NCBI GenBank assembly: GCA_036584565.1
Contig: JAZHDF010000082.1
Coordinates: 1 to 44,858 of the forward strand
Direction of reading: 5' to 3'
From: UBA9337 sp036584565
GTDB taxonomy: Bacteria; Patescibacteriota; Minisyncoccia; Moranbacterales; UBA9337
Length of the DNA stretch: 44,858 nucleotides
Part shown: positions 26,026 to 34,598 of the stretch, one piece after another
How the letters are laid out: the number at the start of each line of letters is the position of its first letter
Position numbering within the stretch: the stretch's first letter is position 1
Made by a program: the position numbers and the translations under genes
The notes under the pieces: model-generated
The model's database searches: none
Seen by the model: the letters and a program-made list of their open reading frames with translations, nothing else
Told to the model about the DNA's origin: nothing

Positions 26026-26694
26026 TTATCTAACCTCCACTCCGGGACCCATAGTTGAACAAATCACGATTTTGGTTATCAATTTTCCTTTAACAGCTTC
26101 TTGTTTGGATTTTTCCAAAGCCTCGACAAACACCTCCAAATTTTCTTTCAACTGAGCCACTTCAAATGAAGCTCTTCCGATTACTTGATGGACATTGCCG
26201 GTATTGTCATTTTTAAAACTCACTTTTCCCTTCTTAAGCATCTCCACCGCCTCCTTAACCTTGTCGGTTACAGTATCGGTTTTAGGATTGGGCATTAAAC
26301 CTTTCGGTCCCAAAATTTTGGCCACTTGAGCAAGTTTGGGCATCATCTCCGGAGTAGCCACCAAAATATCAAAATTCAACTTTCCTTTCTTGATTTCATC
26401 GATCATTTCCTCTCCCATCACCACATCCGCCTTGGCCTCCTTGGCTTCTTTGGCTTTGGTAGAAGTAATTACCCCGATTCGCTTGCTTTTTCCGGTTCCA
26501 TGAGGAAAAACCACCGAACCTCTGAGCTGCTGGTCGCCTTTTTTGGGATCAATGCCGGTTTTAACATGAACCTCGATCGACTCATCAAATTTGGCCACTT
26601 TATTTTCCTTTACCAGCGCCAAACCCTCTTCGACGGAATAAACTTTTTTCTCGATTTTCTCCGCCACTTCCTTATATTTTTTTCCTCTTCTCAT
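26026..26694 (-). CDS. rplA: 50S ribosomal protein L1
   Basis: Ribosomal protein L1 (about 222 residues) binds 23S rRNA at the L1 stalk and often represses its own mRNA. Conserved elements include FDESIEVHVKTGIDPKKGDQ, RGSVVFPHGTGKSKRIGV and KILGPKGLMPNPKTDTVT. The ATG at 26692-26694 (MRRGKKYKEVAEKI) fits the family start; an ATG seven codons upstream overlaps a 24-bp palindrome. It is the last gene of its operon. Presence of L1 excludes CPR lineages reported to lack it. Confidence 0.96.
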   Translation of the reverse strand: MRRGKKYKEVAEKIEKKVYSVEEGLALVKENKVAKFDESIEVHVKTGIDPKKGDQQLRGSVVFPHGTGKSKRIGVITSTKAKEAKEAKADVVMGEEMIDEIKKGKLNFDILVATPEMMPKLAQVAKILGPKGLMPNPKTDTVTDKVKEAVEMLKKGKVSFKNDNTGNVHQVIGRASFEVAQLKENLEVFVEALEKSKQEAVKGKLITKIVICSTMGPGVEVR

Positions 26695-26714
26695 TATTTT
26701 TCGTGGTCCTTGCA

Positions 26715-26738
26715 TATTACGTAATTAATTACGTAATA
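26715..26738. repeat. 24-bp perfect palindrome before rplA
   Basis: TATTACGTAATT followed by its exact reverse complement, with no loop base. It touches the upstream ATG of rplA and lies 21 bases before the preferred start. It may control translation or be another form of the ATTAC-type words seen in spacers. Confidence 0.8.
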
Positions 26739-26851
26739 CTCCCACAAATTAAATTGATTATTTTGCTTCTTAAATTCTTAACCTCCCAAATTCCCAACTT
26801 CCCGATCACAATTCGAGTCATTAGCGTAATATTTGCAAATTAGTGTCGTCT

Positions 26852-27271
26852 TTATTCAACCTTAATCCCCATTGATCGAGCGGTTCCCTCGATAATTTTC
26901 ATCGCTCCTTCGATATCATCCGCATTCAAATCTTCCATTTTCTTCTCGGCGATTTCTTTTACTTGAGCTTTGGTAACCTTGCCCACTTTATCTTTAAGCG
27001 GATTGCCGGCACCTTTCTCTACACCGGCCGCTTTTTTTAGCAAATCGGCTGCCGGAGAAGTCTTCATTATAAAAGAAAAGCTTCTGTCTTCATAAACGGA
27101 AATTTCCACCGGCACAATGTCTCCCATTCGCTCTTTACTTTTATCGTTAAACTGGGAACAGAAATCTTGAATATTGACCCCGTGCTGACCCAAGGCCGGT
27201 CCCACCGGAGGAGCCGGATTGGCCTTGCCGGCCGGTATTTGAAGTTTTATAACAGTTTTTACTTTTGCCAT
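26852..27271 (-). CDS. rplK: 50S ribosomal protein L11
   Basis: Ribosomal protein L11, 139 residues, standard length. KLQIPAGKANPAPPVGPALG is the Pro-rich N-terminal signature used by translation factors and thiopeptides. The RNA-binding C-terminal domain ends with GAMKIIEGTARSMGIKVE. It sits in the conserved secE-nusG-rplK-rplA order. The spacer to nusG contains a degenerate GTAACTAGTAACC-type tract (27276-27312). rplJ and rplL, often next, are absent. Confidence 0.97.
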   Translation of the reverse strand: MAKVKTVIKLQIPAGKANPAPPVGPALGQHGVNIQDFCSQFNDKSKERMGDIVPVEISVYEDRSFSFIMKTSPAADLLKKAAGVEKGAGNPLKDKVGKVTKAQVKEIAEKKMEDLNADDIEGAMKIIEGTARSMGIKVE

Positions 27272-27375
27272 ATATTTCTGGTAACTAGTAACCGGTAATC
27301 AGTAACTAGTAATAAATAATTTAATCTTATAACTTATTTGTATATTCTTATAAATTCGTAATTGGTAAAAAATCG

Positions 27376-27921
27376 CTAGATTTTCTTAATTTGTAAAAAG
27401 TCCAATTCGACCGGAGTTTCACGACCGAAAATTGAGACTGAAACCTTAACCTTACCCCTCTCCTCGTCAATTTCCTTGATTTTTCCTTCATGCTCTTTAA
27501 ACGGTCCGTCGATAATTTTAACCGACTCACCCTCTTTGATATCAATCTTATATTTAGGCTCAGCCACCCCGATTCTTTTTTTGAGATTATTTATCTCTTC
27601 CATACTGATAGGTGTCGGAGTGGTTCCCAATCCGATAAATCCGGTCACATTGGGAGTGTTACGCACCACATACCAGGAAGCATCGGTCACGATCATGTCC
27701 ACCAATACATATCCGGGATAAATTCTCTCTTCCACTGTCACTCTTTTTCCGCCCTTGATCTTTATTTTTTTCTCTTTGGGAACAATAACATCAAAAATCA
27801 AATCCTGCATATCCATAGATTCGATTCTTTGCTTCAAATTGTAAGCCACATTATCTTCGTAACCGGAATAAGTATGCAAGACATACCAAGAACGACCGTG
27901 GTGTTGACTTTGCTTTGCCAT
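27376..27921 (-). CDS. nusG: Transcription antitermination factor NusG
   Basis: NusG, 181 residues, binds the RNA polymerase clamp and couples it to Rho or ribosomes. The NGN domain begins SWYVLHTYSGYEDNVAYNLK and contains RIYPGYVLVDMIVTDASWYV and the NTPNVTGFIG loop. The KOW domain carries EGESVKIIDGPFKEHEGKI. Full length, with no insertion domain. It lies between secE and rplK. Confidence 0.97.
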   Translation of the reverse strand: MAKQSQHHGRSWYVLHTYSGYEDNVAYNLKQRIESMDMQDLIFDVIVPKEKKIKIKGGKRVTVEERIYPGYVLVDMIVTDASWYVVRNTPNVTGFIGLGTTPTPISMEEINNLKKRIGVAEPKYKIDIKEGESVKIIDGPFKEHEGKIKEIDEERGKVKVSVSIFGRETPVELDFLQIKKI

Positions 27922-28005
27922 ATATTTAGTAATCAGTAACTAGTAATTAGTAACTGGTAAAATTATTAAATAGATAAAAAAATTAAATACCGTGAAATAG
28001 TCAAA

Positions 28006-28191
28006 CTACTTTATAATAAACTTCTTTAAAATCATCCCGAATAAATAGTCCAACCCGCCCAAAAACAAAGCTACCGCCAAACTGACTCCGATTATTATCA
28101 ACGTATAATTCAGAGCTTGTTTTTTGGTCGGCCAATTGACTTTTATCAATTCCGCTTTGGCGTCCAAAATAAAATCGTAAATTTTTTTCAT
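28006..28191 (-). CDS. secE: Protein translocase subunit SecE
   Basis: SecE, 61 residues, a single-helix clamp of the SecYEG channel. The amphipathic helix FILDAKAELIKVNWPTKKQA is followed by one membrane segment (LIIGVSLAVALFLGGLDYLF). It is first in the secE-nusG-rplK-rplA unit, with a promoter and a 5'-end hairpin directly upstream. Confidence 0.95.
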   Translation of the reverse strand: MKKIYDFILDAKAELIKVNWPTKKQALNYTLIIIGVSLAVALFLGGLDYLFGMILKKFIIK

Positions 28192-28230
28192 TTTTTTTTA
28201 AATTTAAGGCTTGAGAATTAAACCTTTTTT

Positions 28231-28290
28231 AAAAAGCCTTGAGAGGCTTTTTTATAGATTAACTATATAGCAAAAAGCCGACTTTGTCAA
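28231..28290 (-). promoter_or_regulatory. secE operon promoter with promoter-proximal hairpin
   Basis: On the minus strand TTGACA (28285-28290), 17 bases, TATAGT (28262-28267). The predicted start near 28255 is followed at once by AAAAAGCC..GGCTTTTT (28231-28252), which looks like an intrinsic terminator. A later AAGCCTT in the leader (around 28206-28212) could pair with AAGGCTT of this hairpin instead. The hairpin may end the efp transcript, attenuate secE, or both. Confidence 0.65.
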
Positions 28291-28348
28291 ACAATACTTT
28301 TTTTAAAAATCCGAAAATATAGCAACCTCAATCCTACAGCCGAAAAAA

Positions 28349-28906
28349 CTAGGCGCGAGAAACATATTCACCCTTTTCGGTATTAACGACAATTTTATCG
28401 CCCTTATTGATAAATAACGGAGTGGTTATCTTGGCGCCGGTTTCCACCGTTACCAATTTATCTCCGCTCGAAGCGGTATCGCCTTTGATTCCCGGAGGCG
28501 CTTCGACTACCGTTAACTCAACTTTGACCGGCAATTCGATATTGATGGGATTACCGTTAAAATTAATAATTGAAACTTCCACTCCCTCCACCAAATAATC
28601 GGCCATTTCTCCGATAACTTTCTTGGCTAGAAAAAATTGCTCATAATCGGCCGTATCCATAAAGGTAAAACCGTCTCCGTCCTGATAAAGATATTGGGCG
28701 TAAGTTTTTTCTATATCCGCCTCATCCACTTTGTCGGCTCCCTGAAAAGTTTTTTCCAAAACCGCGCCGGTAACCAAATTTTTTAATTTGGTTCGTAAAA
28801 CCGCGCCGGCTCGACCCGTCTTGGAATGCTCATCCCAAATAACCTTGAAAGGCTCGCCCTCCACTACGATATTTTTCCCCGCTTTTATTTTTGAAATGTT
28901 TAACAT
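28349..28906 (-). CDS. efp: Elongation factor P (Arg32 type)
   Basis: EF-P, 185 residues, relieves ribosome stalling at proline runs. KOW-like domain I carries the loop HSKTGRAGAVLRTKLKNL, which places Arg at position 32, where E. coli has the modified Lys34 and Pseudomonas a rhamnosylated Arg32. OB domains II and III follow, ending FINKGDKIVVNTEKGEYVSR. No modification enzyme gene (earP, epmA, ymfI) is in the window. It is fourth in the rpsF-ssb-rpsR-efp order. Confidence 0.95.
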   Translation of the reverse strand: MLNISKIKAGKNIVVEGEPFKVIWDEHSKTGRAGAVLRTKLKNLVTGAVLEKTFQGADKVDEADIEKTYAQYLYQDGDGFTFMDTADYEQFFLAKKVIGEMADYLVEGVEVSIINFNGNPINIELPVKVELTVVEAPPGIKGDTASSGDKLVTVETGAKITTPLFINKGDKIVVNTEKGEYVSRA

Positions 28907-29001
28907 AATTTATCCAAGACACAAATTCCAAGATACAATTTCCAAACAATTTACAAATATTGAACCATTAAACAAAAAATTGAATTTTTTATTTTTTAAT
29001 T

Positions 29002-29021
29002 CCTGCCTGCCGGCAGGCAGG
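29002..29021. repeat. 20-bp GC-rich palindrome between rpsR and efp
   Basis: CCTGCCTGCCGGCAGGCAGG, a perfect palindrome with no loop, in an otherwise AT-rich spacer. I recall similar words as dispersed repeats in CPR genomes. It could form a strong RNA hairpin between the two genes. Confidence 0.8.
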
Positions 29022-29052
29022 TGTTTGCTTCTTGTTTCTTGAAGCTTGGATC

Positions 29053-29262
29053 TTATTTAATAACAATCGGCGTTATCGCCATTATTCTCGATCGCTTGAT
29101 CGCCCGAGTCAAAATTCGCTGATGCTTGGTGCAAGTTCCGAATCTTCGAGGAGGATAAATTTTTCCCTGAGAATTGACAAATCTTCTCAATAAATCGGCA
29201 TTTTTGTAATCTATTTTATCAACTTTATCCTGGCAAAACTGACAAGTCTTTTTTTCTATCAT
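29053..29262 (-). CDS. rpsR: 30S ribosomal protein S18
   Basis: S18, 69 residues, binds 16S rRNA as a heterodimer with S6. The core YKNADLLRRFVNSQGKIYPP and RRFGTCTKHQRILTRAIKRS is conserved. A CQFC pair near the N-terminus may bind zinc together with a later Cys or His. rplI, which commonly follows rpsR, is missing, as is usual in CPR. Confidence 0.97.
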   Translation of the reverse strand: MIEKKTCQFCQDKVDKIDYKNADLLRRFVNSQGKIYPPRRFGTCTKHQRILTRAIKRSRIMAITPIVIK

Positions 29263-29347
29263 TTTTTTATGGCTTAAATATATATTAGATATAATTTAAT
29301 ATAACAAGCTTATTTTACTTATATAACCTACCTATTTCATTATTTAA

Positions 29348-29869
29348 TTAAAACGGGACATCTTCTATCTTTATCTCTTCTTGCTCTTCATCCAGATTGA
29401 TAGTCGGAATTTCTTCCTCTGCCGGAGCGGGGGCCGGATTGTTGGCCGGAGCATTTTGACTTTGATTTTGATTTTGGTTGGCCGGAGCGACATTGTTGCT
29501 TGCCGGTCGAGCGGAATTATAGTTGCCTTGTCCGGCCCCTTGCGGTTTGGCTCCGAATTGCATCTCTGTAGCCACCACTTCCGTCACTCTTCTCTCCACA
29601 TTATCCTTGCCGACATAACTTCTGGTTTGCAATCTTCCCTCAAAAAAAGCTTCTTGACCTTTGACCAGATATTGACCGGCCACTTCGGCCAATTTTCCGA
29701 AAATTACAATATTATGGAATTCGGTGTTTTCTTGTTTTTGTCCGTTTTTGTCGGTCCAAAAACTGTTGGTTGCCAAAGAAATACTGGCCACGGTCGAACC
29801 GGTATTGGTGGTTCTGATTTCCGGATCGCGAGTTAGCCGTCCCACCAAAGTTACTTTATTGATATTCAT
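29348..29869 (-). CDS. ssb: Single-stranded DNA-binding protein
   Basis: SSB, 173 residues. The OB fold (1-108) begins NINKVTLVGRLTRDPEIR and includes FHNIVIFGKLAEVAGQYLVK and FFEGRLQTRSYVG. An Asn/Gln/Pro-rich linker and the acidic tip IEDVPF, which recruits partner proteins, complete the protein. It is located between rpsF and rpsR, the classical arrangement. Confidence 0.97.
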   Translation of the reverse strand: MNINKVTLVGRLTRDPEIRTTNTGSTVASISLATNSFWTDKNGQKQENTEFHNIVIFGKLAEVAGQYLVKGQEAFFEGRLQTRSYVGKDNVERRVTEVVATEMQFGAKPQGAGQGNYNSARPASNNVAPANQNQNQSQNAPANNPAPAPAEEEIPTINLDEEQEEIKIEDVPF

Positions 29870-29915
29870 ATTTTTTTGAAAACAAAAACCCGAGTTGTTG
29901 TTTTCGATTTAAGAA

Positions 29916-30572
29916 TTATATATTTAGGATTTCATCCAGCTTCTCGTCAATATCGTCTCCCAAAATATTTTCCGCTTCTTTTTTCTTGGCAACTTTTTTC
30001 TTCGGTTCGGCTTTTTTTTCTTTCGGCGCAGCTTCTTCGATTTTCTCTTCCTTCTTCTCTGCTTTTTCTTCCTTAACTTCCTCAACCTCCTCGACTTGCT
30101 CCTCCTTTACTTCTTCCTTCTCAACGGTAACAACCTCCGCTTTTTTTTCTTCAACTTTTTCGGTTATCTTTTCCACTTTCGGCTTTTCTTCTTTTCTAAA
30201 CTCCCTTTTTTCCTCCGTAACTCTTTCTTCGCTCAATTCCAAATCTTTCAAAGGTGGTAAATCGTCGGTTTTAATCAAAATATAACGCAAAAGATTTTGA
30301 TTAAAACGCAATTCTTTGTTTATTTCTCCCATTATATCATAATCCGGATACAATTCCTCCCGCTCATCCTTGGAAGGGATGGTAAATCTTCTTGCCACAT
30401 AAGTGCCTCTCTTTTCCCCCTTGATTTCATAAGCCATCCTTCTCTTGCGCAAAAATTCCCCCTCTGAAAAAACACCTTTATGCTTGGTGATTATACCTTC
30501 GATCTCCGGTCTGATTTTTTCCAAATCAGCCTCTTTTGACTCTCCGATGAGATAACAAATTTCATATTCCAT
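29916..30572 (-). CDS. rpsF: 30S ribosomal protein S6 with charged tail
   Basis: S6, about 218 residues, roughly twice the usual length. Residues 1-95 form the S6 fold (YEICYLIGESKEADLEKI, then MAYEIKGEKRGTYVARRF and NLLRYILIKTDD). The rest, about 120 residues, is almost entirely Glu, Lys and Val (KVEEKKAEVVTVEKEEVKEE and similar), ending in GDDIDEKLDEILNI. The ATG at 30570-30572 (MEYEICY) was chosen over a TTG five codons upstream. It is first in rpsF-ssb-rpsR-efp, with a structured leader that may bind the S6:S18 pair. The tail is probably disordered or helical. Confidence 0.94.
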   Translation of the reverse strand: MEYEICYLIGESKEADLEKIRPEIEGIITKHKGVFSEGEFLRKRRMAYEIKGEKRGTYVARRFTIPSKDEREELYPDYDIMGEINKELRFNQNLLRYILIKTDDLPPLKDLELSEERVTEEKREFRKEEKPKVEKITEKVEEKKAEVVTVEKEEVKEEQVEEVEEVKEEKAEKKEEKIEEAAPKEKKAEPKKKVAKKKEAENILGDDIDEKLDEILNI

Positions 30573-30623
30573 ATTTTTTTTAAACAATCAATATCTGCGT
30601 GAGATAAAAACTGCTCTAAATTA

Positions 30624-30751
30624 TTAAAAAAATAAACTTACCAAAAAAGTCCGACTTTGGTAAGTTTATCAGATGTCTTATCCTTCTCGATTAGAAGGCG
30701 AAACACCTCGGGACTTTTTTGATTGTAATTAAACTAAACGCTATCGGGCAA
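30624..30751 (-). promoter_or_regulatory. rpsF promoter and structured leader (S6:S18-type candidate)
   Basis: On the minus strand TTGCCC (30746-30751), 18 bases, TACAAT (30722-30727). RNA would start near 30716 with helix P1, AAAAAAGTCC (30711-30720) with GGACTTTTTT (30643-30652). Then come AGGTG/CATCT and CCTTC/GAAGG with a CCG next to P1, the bases reported to contact S6:S18. A terminator hairpin (30632-30642 with 30659-30669, then T-run to 30624) overlaps the 3' strand of P1, so the two folds exclude each other. Confidence 0.6.
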
Positions 30752-30778
30752 AAATTATTCTTCGAACCGGAAAAACTG

Positions 30779-30864
30779 AATTATTTCCCCGAAAAGGATT
30801 TTTTTTCGCAGCTGCCGGATGAAATGGAAGGCCGGAGAAAAAGAAACTTTTCGGGGAAATAATT
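30779..30864 (-). other. 18-bp inverted repeat hairpin after rpoC
   Basis: AATTATTTCCCCGAAAAG (30779-30796) and its perfect reverse complement (30847-30864) enclose 50 bases containing a CCGG..CCGG pair. It lies 60 bases past the rpoC stop. It may be an RNA processing or termination structure, or a small palindromic repeat element. Confidence 0.7.
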
Positions 30865-30923
30865 ATTTCACCTTACACTGATTACTACCAGCTTAACAAC
30901 CTCTCGCGCAAATGTCAACTTTC

Positions 30924-33900
30924 TTATTCATTATCGCGAAAACCGCTTCCGGCCGGAATCAATCTTCCGATAATCACATTTTCCTTGAGACCTTTCAACG
31001 TATCTTCTTTGCTCTCTACGGAAGCATTGATCAATACCCTGGCAGTCTCGATAAAGGAAGCTGCGCTCAAGAATGATTCGGTGGAAAGCGCTACTTTGGT
31101 AATTCCGAGAATAACCGGCTTGCCTTTGGCTGATTTCTTTCCTTTACCCTTGGCCTTTTCATTGACCGTTTCAAACCTCTCTCGACTGACCACATCGCCC
31201 GCCAACAATTCAGTCTCGCCCGAATCATCAACTTTTATCCGGCTCAACATCTGTCGAATAATAACCTCAATATGCTTATCATTTATACCCTCTCCTTGGG
31301 AAGCGTAAATTTCCTGAATTTCCCGAACGATATAACGATGGACCGCTTCATACCCCATCACTTTGTAAAGCTTCTTCAAATCGATATGCCCTTCGGACAA
31401 AACTGCGCCTTCCGGCACCAATTCACCTTGGGAAACTTTGATCGTGGCATTGGAAGGAAGTTGATATTCTTTTATCTCATTCTTATCCTGGGCTGATTCT
31501 ATTTTGATAGTGGTATATTTACCTTTGGCGTCAGTCTCGATACTTCTTACATTTCCGCTCACTTCCGAAATCAAAGCTTCTCCTTTGGGCGGACGCACTT
31601 CAAAAATTTCTTCTACTCGAGGCAAACCTTGGGTGATGTCCGAACCGGCTACTCCTCCGATATGGAAAGTACGCATGGTAAGCTGGGTGCCGGGCTCTCC
31701 GATTGCTTGAGCCGCCACAATTCCGACTGCTTCACCTTTCTTGACCAATCCGCCTCTACCCAGATCCAATCCGTAACATTTTTGACAAACACCGACTCTG
31801 GTTTTACAACTCACCACACTTCTGATTTTAACTTTTTCAATATTGCATTTTTCAATCTCCTTGGCTTGTTCGGAAGTCACCAATTCACCTTTACCGGCCA
31901 ATTTTTTCTTACTCTTGGGATCGATTACATCCTCCAAGAGAGTTCTTCCGGCTACTCTGTCGGCAAAACTTTGACCGATTCTGTCGGAATCCTCTTTGTA
32001 CAAATATGCGCCTTCTTTGTCTCCGCAGTCTTCTTCTCTGACCACAATATCCTGACTCACATCCACCAAGCGACGAGTCAAATATCCGGCAGTCGCGGTT
32101 CGAAGAGCCGTATCGGCCATACCTTTTCTGGCTCCGTGAGTGGACATAAAATATTCCAACACATTCAAGCCTTCTTTAAAGGAACTCTTGACCGGCAATT
32201 CCATCGTTTCACCGCTGGCGTCGGCCATCAAACCCTTCATACCGGTCATCTGTACCACCACCGACTCGCTTCCTCTCGCCTTGGAATACACCATGGCATA
32301 AACCGGACCCTCTTTGTCCAAAGTTTCTCGCACTTTGTCGGTTATTCTATTTTTGGCCTCGTTCCAAATTTCAATCGATTTATTTTTCTTCTCTTCGGCG
32401 GTCAAAAGACCCATATTGTATTGATCCATCACTAGATTTATTTTGTCTTCCGATTCCTTCAGGATTTTGCCTTTTTCTTTGGGTACCGCCAAATCGTCCA
32501 TTCCCCAACTTATTCCCGATTTTCCGGCCGCTTTGAAACCCAAGTTTTTTACGCTATCGACAAATTCGGCTGTTCGCTCTTGACCGACCGCCACAATCAT
32601 TTTGGAAACTATCTTCTTTAATTCCCCTTTGGTCATCTCGGCATTGACAAATCTCAATTCCTCCGGCAAAAGCTCGTTAAACATAATTCTTCCGACCGAA
32701 GTTTCCAATAGCTCCCCGTTGATAACAACTTTGATATTGGAATTGATTTTCAAGTGACCCAATTGATAAGCCATCAAAGATTCCTCGATTGAAGAGAAAG
32801 CTTTAATTTTTTTATCTTGGGATTCTTTGATGTGAGTCAGATAATAAATACCCAAAACGATATCCAAAGTCGGGATAGTAATCGGATCGCCGCTGGCCGG
32901 CTTCAAAAGATTTTTGGAAGAAAGCATCATATTGGCGCTCTCTTCACGAGCCTTGTCAGTCAACGGAACATGCACCGCCATCTGATCTCCGTCGAAATCC
33001 GCGTTGAAAGCGCTACACACCATCGGATGAAGCTGGATAGCCTTACCCTCGATAAGCACCGGTTGAAAAGCCTGAATAGAAAGACGATGGAGGGTGGGAG
33101 CACGATTCAAAAGTACATAATGCTTTCGAATAATATCATCCAAAATTTCATAAGCGATTTCCGTCTCGGTATCCACCATTCGACCGGCCATTCTGACATT
33201 ATGAGCATGCTCTTTTTCAATCAGCTTGTTGATAATGAAAGGTTTAAACAATTCCAAAGCCATCTTTTTGGGCAGACCGACTTGATGAAGTTTCAATTGC
33301 GGTCCGACCACGATCACGCTTCGACCGGAATAGTCAACTCTTTTTCCCAAAAGGTTTTGACGAAAACGACCTTGTTTTCCCTTGAGCGAATCCGCCAAAG
33401 ATCGCAAAGGTCTTTTTTGTCCGGTAGAAGCCGCTACAGAAGCGTGGGATCGACGCATACTGTTGTCAAACAAAGAGTCCACTGCTTCTTGCAACATTCT
33501 CTTTTCATTTCTGGTGATAACCTCCGGCGCCCCCAGACTGATTAATTTTTTCAAGCGATTGTTTCTGTTGATAATCCTTCGATACAAATCGTTTAAATCG
33601 CTGGTCGCATAACGACCGCCGTTAAGAGCCACCATCGGACGAAGATCGGGTGGAATAACCGGGATAACGGTCGGAAACATCCATTCCAATTCCAAACCGG
33701 AATCCTTGAAGCCTTGTAAAAGCTTGATTCTTCTAATTATTTTTTGATCATTGGTCTTACCGGCTTCGTTCAACTCCTTTTTTAATTGAGTAATGGAAGA
33801 ATCGATATTTAACTCCGAGAGTAAAGAACGAATCGCTTCCGCCCCGATCCCGGCGGTAAAAACTTGTCCGGCCTGAGAAGAAAGATTAAAATAATCCACT

Positions 33901-34511
33901 TCCGACAAAACTTGAAACAATTTTAAATTTTTGACTTCATTGGCGATATAATCGTATTGACTTTTGATATCTTCCGCTTTAACTGAAGCCTCGGCTTCGT
34001 CTTTAATTTCTTTTTTAACCTTTTTAATCTTATTTTTGTACTCTTTTTTAGCTTGATCAAGGAAGTCTTTTTTCTTTTCTTCATCCACACCGGTAACTAT
34101 ATAAGCGGAAAAATAAACCACTCTTTCCAAATTTTGATAAGACAAACCCAAAGCCAAACCGACTCGAGAAGGCACACTGCGCAAAAACCAAATATGAGAA
34201 ACCGGCACCGCCAATTGGATATGCCCCATCCTTTCTCTTCGCACGCTGGATTTGGTCACTTCCACTCCGCATTTATCGCAAACTATTCCCTTATAACGAA
34301 TTCTTTTGTACTTTCCGCAATAACATTCCCAGTCCTTGGCCGGACCGAAGATTTTTTCGCAAAAAAGACCGTCTTTTTCGTAGCGTTGAGTCCGATAATT
34401 GATAGTCTCGGGCTTGGTTACTTCGCCTCTGGACCAACCCAAGATCTTATCCGGACTGGCGAGACTTAAGCGGACGCTTTTGAAATCACTTACTCCTGTA
34501 TTATTTTCCAT
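30924..34511 (-). CDS. rpoC: RNA polymerase subunit beta'
   Basis: RpoC, 1195 residues. The N-terminal zinc ribbon (CYCGKYKRIRYKGIVCDKCG), the active-site motif NADFDGDQMAVHVPL with three magnesium-binding Asp, and the second zinc site (CKTRVGVCQKCYG) are present. The bridge-helix/trigger-loop region includes MTGMKGLMADASGETMELPV and QLTMRTFHIGGVAG. It is shorter than the E. coli protein because lineage-specific insertions are missing. It is downstream of rpoB with an 87-bp gap. A large inverted repeat follows. Confidence 0.99.
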   Translation of the reverse strand: MENNTGVSDFKSVRLSLASPDKILGWSRGEVTKPETINYRTQRYEKDGLFCEKIFGPAKDWECYCGKYKRIRYKGIVCDKCGVEVTKSSVRRERMGHIQLAVPVSHIWFLRSVPSRVGLALGLSYQNLERVVYFSAYIVTGVDEEKKKDFLDQAKKEYKNKIKKVKKEIKDEAEASVKAEDIKSQYDYIANEVKNLKLFQVLSEVDYFNLSSQAGQVFTAGIGAEAIRSLLSELNIDSSITQLKKELNEAGKTNDQKIIRRIKLLQGFKDSGLELEWMFPTVIPVIPPDLRPMVALNGGRYATSDLNDLYRRIINRNNRLKKLISLGAPEVITRNEKRMLQEAVDSLFDNSMRRSHASVAASTGQKRPLRSLADSLKGKQGRFRQNLLGKRVDYSGRSVIVVGPQLKLHQVGLPKKMALELFKPFIINKLIEKEHAHNVRMAGRMVDTETEIAYEILDDIIRKHYVLLNRAPTLHRLSIQAFQPVLIEGKAIQLHPMVCSAFNADFDGDQMAVHVPLTDKAREESANMMLSSKNLLKPASGDPITIPTLDIVLGIYYLTHIKESQDKKIKAFSSIEESLMAYQLGHLKINSNIKVVINGELLETSVGRIMFNELLPEELRFVNAEMTKGELKKIVSKMIVAVGQERTAEFVDSVKNLGFKAAGKSGISWGMDDLAVPKEKGKILKESEDKINLVMDQYNMGLLTAEEKKNKSIEIWNEAKNRITDKVRETLDKEGPVYAMVYSKARGSESVVVQMTGMKGLMADASGETMELPVKSSFKEGLNVLEYFMSTHGARKGMADTALRTATAGYLTRRLVDVSQDIVVREEDCGDKEGAYLYKEDSDRIGQSFADRVAGRTLLEDVIDPKSKKKLAGKGELVTSEQAKEIEKCNIEKVKIRSVVSCKTRVGVCQKCYGLDLGRGGLVKKGEAVGIVAAQAIGEPGTQLTMRTFHIGGVAGSDITQGLPRVEEIFEVRPPKGEALISEVSGNVRSIETDAKGKYTTIKIESAQDKNEIKEYQLPSNATIKVSQGELVPEGAVLSEGHIDLKKLYKVMGYEAVHRYIVREIQEIYASQGEGINDKHIEVIIRQMLSRIKVDDSGETELLAGDVVSRERFETVNEKAKGKGKKSAKGKPVILGITKVALSTESFLSAASFIETARVLINASVESKEDTLKGLKENVIIGRLIPAGSGFRDNE

Positions 34512-34598
34512 AAGTTTTGGAAAAGATTAGTCAAAACCATTTTTGGTTTAATGAACTAACTTGAAATATTATGAAGTTATTTAAAAATTATAAATTAT

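Noticed and set aside
30760..30780. Possible tRNA T-arm (GGTTCGAA on the minus strand)
   Set aside because: No acceptor, D or anticodon stems can be formed around it.
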